Positions 7,582 through 14,314 of a stretch of DNA of 14,683 nt are shown piece after piece. Made by a program: the position numbers and the translations under genes. The DNA comes from Verrucomicrobiia bacterium (GTDB taxonomy: Bacteria; Verrucomicrobiota; Verrucomicrobiia; Opitutales; Opitutaceae): NCBI GenBank assembly GCA_030424825.1, contig JAUHWE010000037.1, forward strand, positions 1 through 14,683, read 5' to 3'. Within the stretch, counting starts at the first letter, position 1; each line of letters opens with the position of its first letter. Under the pieces are notes generated by a model. That model was not told the DNA's origin. It saw only the letters and a program-made list of their open reading frames with translations, and searched no databases.

Positions 7582-8904
7582 CTAGCCTAATCGATCCCTC
7601 AATGAGAGGGGCAGCTGGGCACGAGGAACGTCTTCTTCGCTTCGATCAGCGAGATTGCGGATCTTTACGACACCCTTCTCCAGTTCCTCCGACCCGTAAA
7701 TAAGGGCGAATCGGGCCCCCGATGCAGACGCCGCTTTGAACTGTTTTCCGAATGCCTGATTCTTAAAGGAATAGTCCACCGAAAACCCAGACTGTCTGAG
7801 AACGGCGACATCGCACAGGGCGGCCGCGCGCTCCTTTTCTCCCCCAATGACCAGGTAGGCATCTAGGGTGTCGACAAACCGCGGCATGATTCCCCTTTCA
7901 CGCAAAATGTCGGCGAGCACGACATCTCCCATTCCGAATCCCACAGCGGGCATGTCCGGACCTCCCATTTTCTGGATTAAACGGTTATAGCGTCCCCCAC
8001 CCGCGAGTGCCCGGTTCTCCTTCGCCCGGTCAAAGGCTTCAAACACGAAACCCGTGTAATACGCCAATCCGCGCACAATGCTCAAATCCATCTCCACGTA
8101 GCCGCCAATCCCCATGGCGTCCAAGCCGTCCAGCAATTCAGTCCAATCCCGAATTCGAGCCGCAAGCGCTTCCCCCAGATCCGAGCTGCCGGATACAGAC
8201 TGAAACGCCTGCGATAAGTCCGCGATGGTTCTCACCCCAAGGAATGTTTGCAGCGACTTCCAAACCTCGCCGGCGGATTCGCCCACAATCAACCCGAGCT
8301 TCTCCTTCGCCGTCTCCTTCGGCATCCGCTCCCATTTGTCGACGATTTCCAGAATCTTCGCGGACTGTTCCGCAAATCCCTGCGCCTCTAGATAGAGCAT
8401 CCAGAGATCGCGGTCGCTTAGCCGAATGAAAAAGTCCTCTTCGCCCAGACCAAATCCTTGCAACGTCTGGATCAGCAGTGCCAGCAGTTCGAGTTCCGCC
8501 GCCGGACCTGCCTCGCCGAGAATATCAGCGTTGAGCTGGGTGAAGCAACGCAAGCGCCCCTTCTGCATGCGTTCGTAGCGAAAATTGTCGCCGATGCTAA
8601 ACCACTTGACCGGACGCTTCAAGGCATTGGCTCGAGCTGCCACCATCCGGGCAAGCGTTGGAGTCAACTCTGGTCGCAGCGATATTTCCCGGCCTCCTTT
8701 GTCCTCAAAGCAGAAGAGTTGAGATTCGATTTCGTCACCCGATTTCGCCTTGAACAATTCCAGCGATTCCAGGACGGGCCCATCGTATTCCTGAAAGCCA
8801 AACCGACGGGCCACCTGACGCCAAACCTGGAAGAGGAAGCGGCGTTCCGCAAAATCCTCCGGATAAAATTCACGGAATCCAGGTAGTGATTTGAAATTCG
8901 ACAT
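7582..8904 (-). CDS. hisS: Histidine--tRNA ligase (motif 3 variant)
   Basis: Class II aminoacyl-tRNA synthetase charging tRNA-His. The 440-residue protein has GFREFYPEDFAERRFL at the N-terminus, motif 1 region VLESLELFKAKSG, the ISLRPELTPTLAR histidine/ATP strand, motif 2 FRYERMQKGRLRCFTQLNADILG (109-130), the HisA-like motif SIVRGLAYYTGFVFE (275-289, Arg 278) and GGGRYNRL. The C-terminal anticodon-binding domain starts near residue 345. Two departures from the common bacterial type are visible: Asp is Ala in RGLAYY, and motif 3 reads GFGMGDVVL instead of GFxMGLERL, so the usual motif 3 arginine is missing. Everything else and the length argue for a true HisS rather than HisZ. The ATG at 8904 gives the standard start; no strong Shine-Dalgarno is seen. 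Confidence 0.94.
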   Translation of the reverse strand: MSNFKSLPGFREFYPEDFAERRFLFQVWRQVARRFGFQEYDGPVLESLELFKAKSGDEIESQLFCFEDKGGREISLRPELTPTLARMVAARANALKRPVKWFSIGDNFRYERMQKGRLRCFTQLNADILGEAGPAAELELLALLIQTLQGFGLGEEDFFIRLSDRDLWMLYLEAQGFAEQSAKILEIVDKWERMPKETAKEKLGLIVGESAGEVWKSLQTFLGVRTIADLSQAFQSVSGSSDLGEALAARIRDWTELLDGLDAMGIGGYVEMDLSIVRGLAYYTGFVFEAFDRAKENRALAGGGRYNRLIQKMGGPDMPAVGFGMGDVVLADILRERGIMPRFVDTLDAYLVIGGEKERAAALCDVAVLRQSGFSVDYSFKNQAFGKQFKAASASGARFALIYGSEELEKGVVKIRNLADRSEEDVPRAQLPLSLRDRLG

Positions 8905-8979
8905 CGTTGCTAGCTAACAGGCCCTAGGGCGCCTGCCGCGCGTGTCAAGAAGAGCCTCGATCTCGATGGCTGCCGCAGC
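8905..8979 (-). other. Gap between the IHF/HU gene and hisS with palindromes
   Basis: The first structure, just after the IHF/HU-like stop, is GGCTGC-C-GCAGCC (8968-8980 on the plus strand), a 6-bp stem with almost no loop; there is no T run, so it is not a convincing intrinsic terminator. A second palindrome, GCCCTAGGGC at 8921-8930, lies in a GC-rich run resembling the CTAGGGC and GTAGGGC repeats later in the window. A perfect TTGACA occurs on the minus strand at 8943-8948, but no -10 is found at the right distance. Confidence 0.45.
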
Positions 8980-9291
8980 CTAAAGAGTGTCTAGATTGAT
9001 ATCCTTGATTCTCGCTTTGAGAACTTTGCCGGCCTTGAATTTCACGACAGCCCGGGTCGGGATAACCACATCTGTCTCTGGTCGGTTGGGATTCCGACCG
9101 ACGCGCGCCTTTCGCTTTTGCACTTCGAAAACGCCAAAATTTCGCAACTCAACATTTCGCCCCTCCGCCAACGCATCCAGTACGATGTCCAAAGTCATTT
9201 GTACCGTCTCCTGAATCTTGCTCTGGGGGATGTCTTTTGTCTTCTCGAAAATCTTCAGGACAATATCACGCTTTGTAAGATTATTTGACAT
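8980..9291 (-). CDS. IHF/HU-family DNA-binding protein
   Basis: Small histone-like protein that bends DNA as a dimer. The 103 residues follow the family: helix start LTKRDIVLKIFEKTKDIPQS, a second helix to LAEGRNVELRNFGVFEV (the LxxFGxF strand), the arm KRKARVGRNPN and the return strand VVKFKAGKVLKARI. The arm tip keeps RNP, whose proline intercalates in DNA, but RNPxTG is replaced by RNPNRPETD with one extra residue, so the turn differs from both HU and IHF. Length is slightly above HU (about 90) and nearer to IHF. It is divergent from the ClpX-like gene and upstream of hisS in the same direction. No Shine-Dalgarno is visible before the ATG. Whether it acts as HU or IHF cannot be told. Confidence 0.92.
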   Translation of the reverse strand: MSNNLTKRDIVLKIFEKTKDIPQSKIQETVQMTLDIVLDALAEGRNVELRNFGVFEVQKRKARVGRNPNRPETDVVIPTRAVVKFKAGKVLKARIKDINLDTL

Positions 9292-9370
9292 GGGGAGCTA
9301 GTGTAGAAGTTACCGATGATGATTCGTTCTAAACTACTTTCACACTTTAGGTTGCGTCAACCTCAAAGCC
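9292..9370. promoter_or_regulatory. Divergent promoter region, IHF/HU gene and ClpX-like gene
   Basis: The 79 bases between the two divergent starts must carry both promoters unless these lie inside genes. On the minus strand TTGACG (9355-9360) is followed after 18 bases by a poor -10, TAGTTT (9331-9336). The -35 is part of an inverted repeat GGTTG-3-CAACC (9350-9362), a possible operator close to the ClpX-like start. No good plus-strand promoter or ribosome site was found. Confidence 0.35.
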
Positions 9371-10999
9371 ATGCAATTTCCCAGCCCGATGAGCCAAGAC
9401 AAAGAACCCGTAGATCCGATGGAGGAGTTGAAGAAGAACCTGGATCAGGCCTTCAAACAAGGGAAAGCTTTCTTCCCCATGGGAGGAGGCTTTGGTCCAC
9501 AAAGCGGCGTTTCTCCCCAATCCCCTTCTGAAAAGAAGGAGAATCCAGAGGTTGACGAAGAACGTGAAGAGGCGCTGAAGCGCATCCATGGATTCAATCT
9601 CAAACCGAAAGAAATTCGCGACTACCTAGACCGTTTCGTCATTCAGCAACGAGAAGCGAAAAAAGTAATCTCCGTAGCCATTTGCGACCATTTCAATCAC
9701 GTACGCCGTTGTTTGGAAAACCCGGACCTCAAGGAACGCGACTACGCCAAGCAAAACGTTATCCTCCTCGGTCCCACTGGGGTCGGCAAAACCTACCTCA
9801 TGCGAAACGTCGCAAAACTGATCGGGGTTCCCTTCGTCAAAGCAGACGCAACCAAGTTTTCCGAAACGGGCTACGTCGGAGGGGATGTAGACGACCTCGT
9901 CCGCGACCTCGTCAAAAACGCCAATGGCGATGTCGACCTGGCTCAATACGGAATCATCTATATCGACGAGATCGACAAGATCGCCCAGAAAGGGGAACAC
10001 GGTCGTGATGTATCCGGAAGAGGGGTACAAATAAACTTGCTAAAACTAATGGAGGAAACCGATGTCAATCTCCAGAGCCAAACGGACCTGCTAGGCCAGA
10101 TGCAGGCCATGATGGATTTTCAACAAACGGGGAAACCGCGTAAGAAAACCATCAATACCCGCCACATACTCTTCATCGTCAGCGGAGCCTTCGACAAGCT
10201 GGCCGAGTCCGTGAAAAAACGGCTTACCACAACCACCATGGGATTTGGAGCGTCACGAAAAAACGATGACGACGAGAGTGACGATTTTCTCAGCAAAGTG
10301 GAAACCCGCGATTTCATTGACTACGGCTTCGAACCGGAATTCATCGGCCGGCTCCCCGTTCGGGTGGCCTGCCAGCACCTCCTTCCAGAGGATCTCATGC
10401 AAATTCTGACGTCCTCCGAAGGTAGCATTCTCGCCCAGTACCTGGCTGATTTCGACGGCTACAACATCAAGCTCGATGTCTCCAAGGAGGCCCTGGAAAA
10501 GGTTTCCGAGCGAGCCCACAAAGAGAAAACCGGAGCTCGTGGGCTCATGACGGTACTCGAACGGGTTTTTCGGGATTTCAAATTCGAACTGCCTTCCACC
10601 GGAATCAAGCAGTTCAAAGTTACCGGCGACACGGTCGACGACCCATCCAGCGATTTGAAGCAATTGCTCCGAGACAACATTTCGGAGCAACGCAGCGTGC
10701 TCATGGAAGAGGTCACCACTTACGCGCAACGATTCGAGAATCAACACGGCTTCACGCTCGATTTCACCGAAGATGCGGTCATCGCCCTCGTTGAGGAGAG
10801 TCTCGATACCGACAAGACCATACGAGCGCTATGCGAGCTGAAATTCCGAGACTTTCACCACGGCCTCACCCTAATCTCACGCAATACCGGACAGACCGTA
10901 TTTCCCATCACCGAATCCGTGGTCAAGAACGCCGAGAAAGAGCTGTCCGAGTGGGTTGTCAAAAGTTACCGCCAACAAAGCGAAGCGGAATCTGAATAA
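9371..10999 (+). CDS. Divergent ClpX-like AAA+ ATPase with C-terminal extension
   Basis: Probable ATP-driven protein unfoldase of the ClpX/HslU clade, 542 residues against about 420 for ClpX. Residues 1-75 are Gly/Pro/Glu-rich with no cysteine, so the N-terminal zinc-binding domain is absent. The AAA+ core is intact: Walker A GPTGVGKT (134-141), pore loop GYVG (167-170), Walker [10 protein letters not shown] (195-203), arginine finger FIGRLP (Arg 327) and sensor 2 GARGL (Arg 390). GFGA at 291-294, preceded by Met, matches the IGF loop that docks ClpX on ClpP. Residues 229-262 (including [17 protein letters not shown]) replace the ClpX region carrying the RKH pore loop. From about 418 to the end is an extra, partly helical domain ([24 protein letters not shown]) with no recognised family. 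An alternative start at Met 7 is possible. ubiE follows after 44 bases. Substrates and any protease partner are unknown. Confidence 0.88.
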   Translation: MQFPSPMSQDKEPVDPMEELKKNLDQAFKQGKAFFPMGGGFGPQSGVSPQSPSEKKENPEVDEEREEALKRIHGFNLKPKEIRDYLDRFVIQQREAKKVISVAICDHFNHVRRCLENPDLKERDYAKQNVILLGPTGVGKTYLMRNVAKLIGVPFVKADATKFSETGYVGGDVDDLVRDLVKNANGDVDLAQYGIIYIDEIDKIAQKGEHGRDVSGRGVQINLLKLMEETDVNLQSQTDLLGQMQAMMDFQQTGKPRKKTINTRHILFIVSGAFDKLAESVKKRLTTTTMGFGASRKNDDDESDDFLSKVETRDFIDYGFEPEFIGRLPVRVACQHLLPEDLMQILTSSEGSILAQYLADFDGYNIKLDVSKEALEKVSERAHKEKTGARGLMTVLERVFRDFKFELPSTGIKQFKVTGDTVDDPSSDLKQLLRDNISEQRSVLMEEVTTYAQRFENQHGFTLDFTEDAVIALVEESLDTDKTIRALCELKFRDFHHGLTLISRNTGQTVFPITESVVKNAEKELSEWVVKSYRQQSEAESE

Positions 11000-11043
11000 C
11001 TGAGATCGAGACGGTATAAAACTCCCAACCCCTCACTAGTCGC

Positions 11044-11739
11044 ATGCCCGACGCAACCAAGGTTAATTCCATGTTCGCGAGAATTGCCTCGCGATATGAT
11101 CTCGCCAACCGGCTACTCAGTTTCGGGATCGACCAAATCTGGCGCAATCGGCTCGTCGAGGAAGTCGACTACCGGAACCCCGCCACTGTCGTAGACCTTG
11201 CCACAGGCAGTGGAGATGTCGCCTTCGCGCTCCGGAAGGGACTGCCGCAGTCAACCATCATCAAGGGACTCGACTTCTGCGCCCCCATGATCGATGAGGC
11301 GAAGAAAAAGCAGGTCGAATTTCGCGAGCCTGGTATCGAGTTCGGCATTGGAGACATTCTCGATTTGCCTTTAGAAACCGGTTGGGCCGAAGCGGTGACA
11401 ATTTCCTTTGGGTATCGAAATTTAGAGGACCGACACAAGGGGTTACTTGAAATCAGAAGAATTCTCAACCCCGAGAAGGGGCATATCTTCATTCTGGAAT
11501 TCTCCCAGCCCCACCCGGTGTATCGCCCCTTCTACTACTTCTACTTGAAGCGCGTCCTTCCAAACGTCGCGAGCCTGATAACCGGTGACCTTCCCGCTTA
11601 TCAATATTTATGCAGCTCCATCGAGACTTTTCCAGACCGCGAAGGAATCAGCTGCGAGCTCGAGCAAGCTGGCTTTAAAGATATCAAAGCCATCCCGCTC
11701 GCACTCGGAAGCGTCGCCCTGCACATCGGTAAAGCCTAG
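11044..11739 (+). CDS. ubiE: Demethylmenaquinone/ubiquinone C-methyltransferase (UbiE/MenG)
   Basis: SAM-dependent C-methylation of the quinone ring, the last step of menaquinone synthesis (or a late step for ubiquinone). The 231 residues (family about 230-250) show MFARIASRYDLANRLLSFG, the UbiE N-terminal signature; VVDLATGSGDVAF (motif I, SAM loop); GLDFCAPMI; ISFGYRNLEDRH, matching the TIxFGxRN signature; and ILEFSQP. The ATG at 11044 has no evident Shine-Dalgarno. It lies 44 bases after the ClpX-like gene, in the same direction, with TATAAA in the gap but no matching -35, so cotranscription is likely. Members of Verrucomicrobiota generally use menaquinone, so menG may be the better name; substrate is not readable from sequence. 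Confidence 0.93.
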   Translation: MPDATKVNSMFARIASRYDLANRLLSFGIDQIWRNRLVEEVDYRNPATVVDLATGSGDVAFALRKGLPQSTIIKGLDFCAPMIDEAKKKQVEFREPGIEFGIGDILDLPLETGWAEAVTISFGYRNLEDRHKGLLEIRRILNPEKGHIFILEFSQPHPVYRPFYYFYLKRVLPNVASLITGDLPAYQYLCSSIETFPDREGISCELEQAGFKDIKAIPLALGSVALHIGKA

Positions 11740-11809
11740 GGCTGTTCAGACTCTCTGGCCAGCTCAGCTAGGGCCCGGCGAGCCGCAACTCAATAGTCAA
11801 CCGACGCGG

Positions 11810-11833
11810 CGTAGCGCAAGCACTAGCCCTACG
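11810..11833 (-). repeat. GTAG-headed REP-like palindrome, copy 1
   Basis: On the minus strand this 24-base unit starts CGTAGGGCTAGTG and ends GCGCTACG, so GTAG and CTAC cap both ends. It matches the unit at 14103-14126 at 20 of 24 positions. With 11857-11877 it forms an inverted pair: GCCCTAC and GTAGGGC face each other across 24 bases, as in BIME arrangements. Confidence 0.6.
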
Positions 11834-11856
11834 AAAAACATGGCGAAGCGTAAACT

Positions 11857-11877
11857 GTAGGGCCGGCGCTCGCGCCG
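11857..11877 (+). repeat. GTAG-headed REP-like hairpin, copy 2
   Basis: GTAGGGC is followed by the perfect hairpin CGGCGC-TC-GCGCCG (11864-11877). A GTAG head followed by a GC-rich stem is the standard form of REP elements that are mobilised by REP-associated tyrosine transposases. The first 14 bases agree with the other GTAGGGC units except for one C/T change. No transposase is in this window. Confidence 0.6.
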
Positions 11878-11891
11878 TGCCGCGTATGTCC

Positions 11892-11938
11892 TGTCTAAAG
11901 TTGCCCGCTAACGAACCGGCTGTGCCAAACTTTAGGCA
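11892..11938. repeat. Imperfect inverted repeat with CTAAAGTT arms
   Basis: Arms TGTCTAAAGTTG (11892-11903) and CAAACTTTAGGCA (11926-11938) pair with one mismatch and one bulged base, separated by 22 bases of GC-rich sequence. The arms are AT-rich, unlike the GTAG repeats next to it, so this looks like a separate element type. It may be a small repeat unit or a terminator-like hairpin for one of the convergent genes. Confidence 0.45.
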
Positions 11939-11990
11939 TTCCGAAGGCCACACCTCCCGACCCCCATCAAGGCCCTCTACTATAGTAACT

Positions 11991-12308
11991 TTAGCTGAAA
12001 GACTTGCCGCACCCACAGGTGCTTTCCGCATTCGGGTTCTTGATTTCGAATCCCTTGCCTTGAAGGCCGTCGTCGAAATCGATCTCGCTCCCCTTCATGT
12101 ACTCGAGGCTCGCATCGTCCATCAGGAACGACACACCCGCACTTTCGAGAGTGCGGTCGCCTTCTTTCTTGAGATCAAAGGACATCCCGTACTGAAAACC
12201 CGAGCAGCCTCCGGATTCGACGAATATGCGAAGCAGTTTCCCCCCTTCGCCCTTTTCCTCCTGGAGTTGCTTCACCTTGTTAGCCGCATTTTCCGTAAGT
12301 GTGATCAC
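11991..12308 (-). CDS. erpA: A-type iron-sulfur cluster carrier (IscA/ErpA/SufA family)
   Basis: Carrier that receives Fe-S clusters from the assembly scaffold and hands them to target proteins. The 105 residues show the family pattern: ITLTENAANKVKQL, RIFVESGGCSGFQYGM with Cys 35, and the C-terminal NPNAESTCGCGKSF with Cys 98 and Cys 100, the three cluster ligands. NPNA followed by CGCG and SF is closer to ErpA/SufA than to other members, but the subfamily is not certain. The start is a GTG at 12308. No isc or suf genes are nearby, so it is a stand-alone carrier. It is divergent from rpoN and ends in the repeat-rich gap facing ubiE. Confidence 0.92.
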   Translation of the reverse strand: MITLTENAANKVKQLQEEKGEGGKLLRIFVESGGCSGFQYGMSFDLKKEGDRTLESAGVSFLMDDASLEYMKGSEIDFDDGLQGKGFEIKNPNAESTCGCGKSFS

Positions 12309-12507
12309 AGTCCGAAAATCCGATTTTTAGGCAAACCTGTCAAGCGACAGAATCTGAATTGTAAACCAATTATAACTTGCACAGCATAAATCGCGCTAAT
12401 TTCGTCATGCGGCTTGCAATGATCAAATTTTTTCTATCAAGATCGCCCCAGTTAGAACTTTCGGCACAAAGATCCATAGGGTCAGCCCGGATAACTTCTC
12501 AAGGATT
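12309..12507. promoter_or_regulatory. Divergent intergenic region, Fe-S carrier gene and rpoN
   Basis: AT-rich 199-base spacer with no gene. For the minus-strand carrier gene, TTGACA (12338-12343) lies 17 bases from GATTTT (12315-12320); transcription from it would begin almost at the GTG, implying a leaderless message. The -10 is poor, but it sits in the palindrome AAAATC-C-GATTTT (12315-12327), a possible operator. TATAAT is also present on the minus strand (12369-12374) without a -35. For rpoN the best pair is TTGCAA (12414-12419) and TATCAA (12435-12440) with 15-base spacing. All are weak calls. Confidence 0.35.
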
Positions 12508-13971
12508 ATGGCAGCACAAGGATTCAACCAAGAACTGAGGCAAAAGCAGACGCAGTCTCAAATTCTTGCGCCACAACTGAGGCATTCTCTAAAGATTCTC
12601 CAGGTTGCCGCCCAGGATCTTCACACAACCATTCAGGAAGAGCTCCAAACGAACCCTTCCCTCGAAGAGATGCCTATGGACGGCGTCAGCCTGGACGACA
12701 GCGCGTTCAACGGGTCAGATGGGGATAATTCGGATCAGGAGGCCTCGAGCCAGAATGACGAACTGAAGTTCGACGAAACCTTCGAGATTCTGAGCAAGAT
12801 CGACCAGGACTGGCGCGACCACCTCTCCGAATCCAGTAGAGGACAGAATTTTACTTCGGAGGACGCGGAGCGACGAGATCACTTTTTCGACTCCCTCGTC
12901 ACGGAGACCTCCTTGCAGGAGCACCTGCTTTCCCAAGCGTCCTTGTCCGATATCGATGCCAAAGAGTGCGAAGCGATCGAGTATCTGGTCGGCAGCCTCG
13001 ACAACAACGGATTTCTAAACACTCCCCTTTCTGATCTCGCCTTGGTTTCCGGCATGTCGCTTGGCGAAATGCAAGCAGCCCACCAAACTCTGAAATCTTT
13101 CGACCCACCGGGAATCGGGTCTTTCGACCTACAAGACTGTCTGGCGACACAACTGGAGTTGCAGGGACTCAGAAACTCGGATGCCTACGAAATCGTCCAA
13201 AATCACTTTAAGCTGCTAACTCGACGACGCATTCCCGATATCGCCCGCAAAATGGGCCTTAATTCGGAAGAAGTCCAAGCGGCTATCGAGGATATCGCCT
13301 TGCTTGATCCCGCTCCGGGACGCCGCTTTTCCGAAGACACCAACCGGTCCGTGCTTCCCGATGTCGTCGTCGAAAAGGATGAGGACAAGTGGAAAGTCAC
13401 GCTAAACAGCGACTACATCCCACGTCTCCGCATCAGTCCTTCTTACAAGGAAATGATCGCCAAGGGACAGCTTTCCCGTCAGGAGAAAGAGTATATCCAG
13501 GAGAAGATGCGGTCCGGCAAATTCCTCATCAGCTCGATCGAACAACGCCAGCAAACGATCGAACGAATCGCGAACGAGATCGTTAAAATACAGGTTGGCT
13601 TTCTCGAGGATGGAGTCGGCAAGCTGAAACCCTGCACCATGACCCAGGTGGCCGATGCGGTGGGGGTTCACGAGACCACAGTCAGCCGGGCCATTGCCAA
13701 TAAATACATCCAGACGCCTCACGGAGTTTTCGATATGAAGTTCTTCTTCACCCCCGGCTACAAAGGTGGCGGTGGTGAGGATATTTCCAATACCAGCGTC
13801 AAGGATATGATCCAACAGCTGGTTTCTAACGAAGAGCCCACCAAGCCATTGAGCGATCAGGGGATCGTTGCCCTTCTAAAAGACAAAGAGATCAATATCG
13901 CCCGGCGCACCGTTGCCAAATACCGCGAGGAGCTCGGAATCCTCCCGAGCAATCTGAGAAGGCAATACTAG
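12508..13971 (+). CDS. rpoN: RNA polymerase sigma-54 factor
   Basis: Sigma factor for -24/-12 promoters that need an AAA+ enhancer-binding activator. The 487 residues (family about 450-500) have region I at the N-terminus (QSQILAPQLRHSLKILQ, then LQTNPSLEE), an acidic region II (about 57-100, Asp/Ser/Asn-rich), the core-binding domain (about 110-300), the helix-turn-helix MTQVADAVGVHETTVSRAI (about 379-397) with YIQTPHGVFDMKFFF after it, and the RpoN box ARRTVAKYR (465-473) that reads the -24 element. AAGGA sits two bases from the ATG, closer than usual. The gene stands alone: the common neighbours lptB, hpf and ptsN are not next to it. It is divergent from the Fe-S carrier gene and followed by the large repeat-filled gap. 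Confidence 0.97.
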   Translation: MAAQGFNQELRQKQTQSQILAPQLRHSLKILQVAAQDLHTTIQEELQTNPSLEEMPMDGVSLDDSAFNGSDGDNSDQEASSQNDELKFDETFEILSKIDQDWRDHLSESSRGQNFTSEDAERRDHFFDSLVTETSLQEHLLSQASLSDIDAKECEAIEYLVGSLDNNGFLNTPLSDLALVSGMSLGEMQAAHQTLKSFDPPGIGSFDLQDCLATQLELQGLRNSDAYEIVQNHFKLLTRRRIPDIARKMGLNSEEVQAAIEDIALLDPAPGRRFSEDTNRSVLPDVVVEKDEDKWKVTLNSDYIPRLRISPSYKEMIAKGQLSRQEKEYIQEKMRSGKFLISSIEQRQQTIERIANEIVKIQVGFLEDGVGKLKPCTMTQVADAVGVHETTVSRAIANKYIQTPHGVFDMKFFFTPGYKGGGGEDISNTSVKDMIQQLVSNEEPTKPLSDQGIVALLKDKEINIARRTVAKYREELGILPSNLRRQY

Positions 13972-14014
13972 GCTGGAAACGCGATAGTCGACTATTGAAC
14001 CGCAAGCGAATTCA

Positions 14015-14040
14015 CGTAGCTCACTCGCTTCAGCGTGAGC
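14015..14040 (+). repeat. 26-bp repeat, copy A (REP-like, GTAG head)
   Basis: The unit is CGTAG followed by a hairpin: GCTCAC pairs with GTGAGC, with an inner GCT-TC-AGC and a two-base TC bulge. Head plus bulged stem is the classical REP form. An exact inverted copy lies at 14289-14314; identity stops exactly at both ends of the 26 bases. Confidence 0.75.
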
Positions 14041-14058
14041 ACACGAACATTTGCCTTT

Positions 14059-14095
14059 TGGCGAGTCGCAAAGGTAGGACTAAAGGGTCTCGCCA
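14059..14095. repeat. Stem-loop with TGGCGAG/CTCGCCA arms
   Basis: Seven-base perfect arms TGGCGAG (14059-14065) and CTCGCCA (14089-14095) enclose 23 bases that include AAAGG and TAAAGGG. No T run follows on either strand, so a terminator role is not supported. It lies inside the segment bounded by the 26-bp inverted repeat. Confidence 0.45.
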
Positions 14096-14102
14096 CGTTT
14101 CC

Positions 14103-14126
14103 CGTAGGGCCAGCGCCAGCCCTACG
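14103..14126. repeat. GTAG-headed REP-like palindrome, copy 3
   Basis: CGTAGGGC and GCCCTACG form a perfect 8-bp stem around an 8-base loop CAGCGCCA. It is related to the units at 11810-11833 (20 of 24 bases on the minus strand) and 11857-11877, which shows that the same short repeat occurs in two separate gaps of this window. Confidence 0.65.
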
Positions 14127-14288
14127 ATGTGAGCTTTGCTACAGGTTCTCTGGCATCTCGAATAGAGCGAGAGCGTCCCTGCTCCACCGCACAGATTCGA
14201 TTGGCCTCTGCGGCTCACCGGCCCGGCAAGCCCTGCCTAGATTCATAGACAAGCGACTCACGAATTGAAAGTGCGCTAGCCTTAGAAG

Positions 14289-14314
14289 GCTCACGCTGAA
14301 GCGAGTGAGCTACG
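14289..14314 (-). repeat. 26-bp repeat, copy A' (inverted)
   Basis: Exact reverse complement of 14015-14040, 26 of 26 bases, 248 bases downstream of it. It is 35 bases from the stop of the dsbD-like gene. The pair could fold back into a long stem or represent the two ends of a small non-autonomous element. Confidence 0.75.

Larger units (their letters stand above)
11740..11990. repeat. Convergent gap rich in short palindromic repeats
   Basis: This 251-base region lies between the convergent ubiE and Fe-S carrier genes and shows no credible gene. It starts with two CTAGGGC copies (11736-11742, overlapping the ubiE stop, and 11768-11774). Then come a GTAG...CTAC palindrome (11810-11833), a second GTAG-headed hairpin in the opposite sense (11857-11877), the CTAAAGTT inverted repeat (11892-11938) and a small perfect palindrome TACTATAGTA (11978-11987) three bases from the carrier gene stop. 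It probably acts as the bidirectional transcript end, though no hairpin followed by a T run is present. Confidence 0.7.

Noticed and set aside
8920..8948. Promoter for hisS based on a perfect TTGACA on the minus strand
   Set aside because: The sequence 17 bases on is GC-rich (AGGGCC); the nearest AT-rich hexamer is 23 bases away.
8968..8980. Intrinsic terminator after the IHF/HU-like gene
   Set aside because: The GC-rich hairpin has a one-base loop and no T run follows on the minus strand.
10253..10747. 164-codon minus-strand open frame
   Set aside because: Antisense to the AAA+ gene; no motif or ribosome site.
11877..12389. 170-codon plus-strand open frame
   Set aside because: It overlaps the repeat region and runs antisense through the whole Fe-S carrier gene, which has its three cysteine ligands.
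14035..14268. 77-codon plus-strand frame in the rpoN-dsbD gap, and a 62-codon minus frame overlapping it
   Set aside because: Both read through the palindromic repeats and show no domain, conserved motif or ribosome site.
14015..14314. Complete insertion sequence
   Set aside because: There is no transposase frame between the inverted repeats and no clear target duplication; at most a non-autonomous element.
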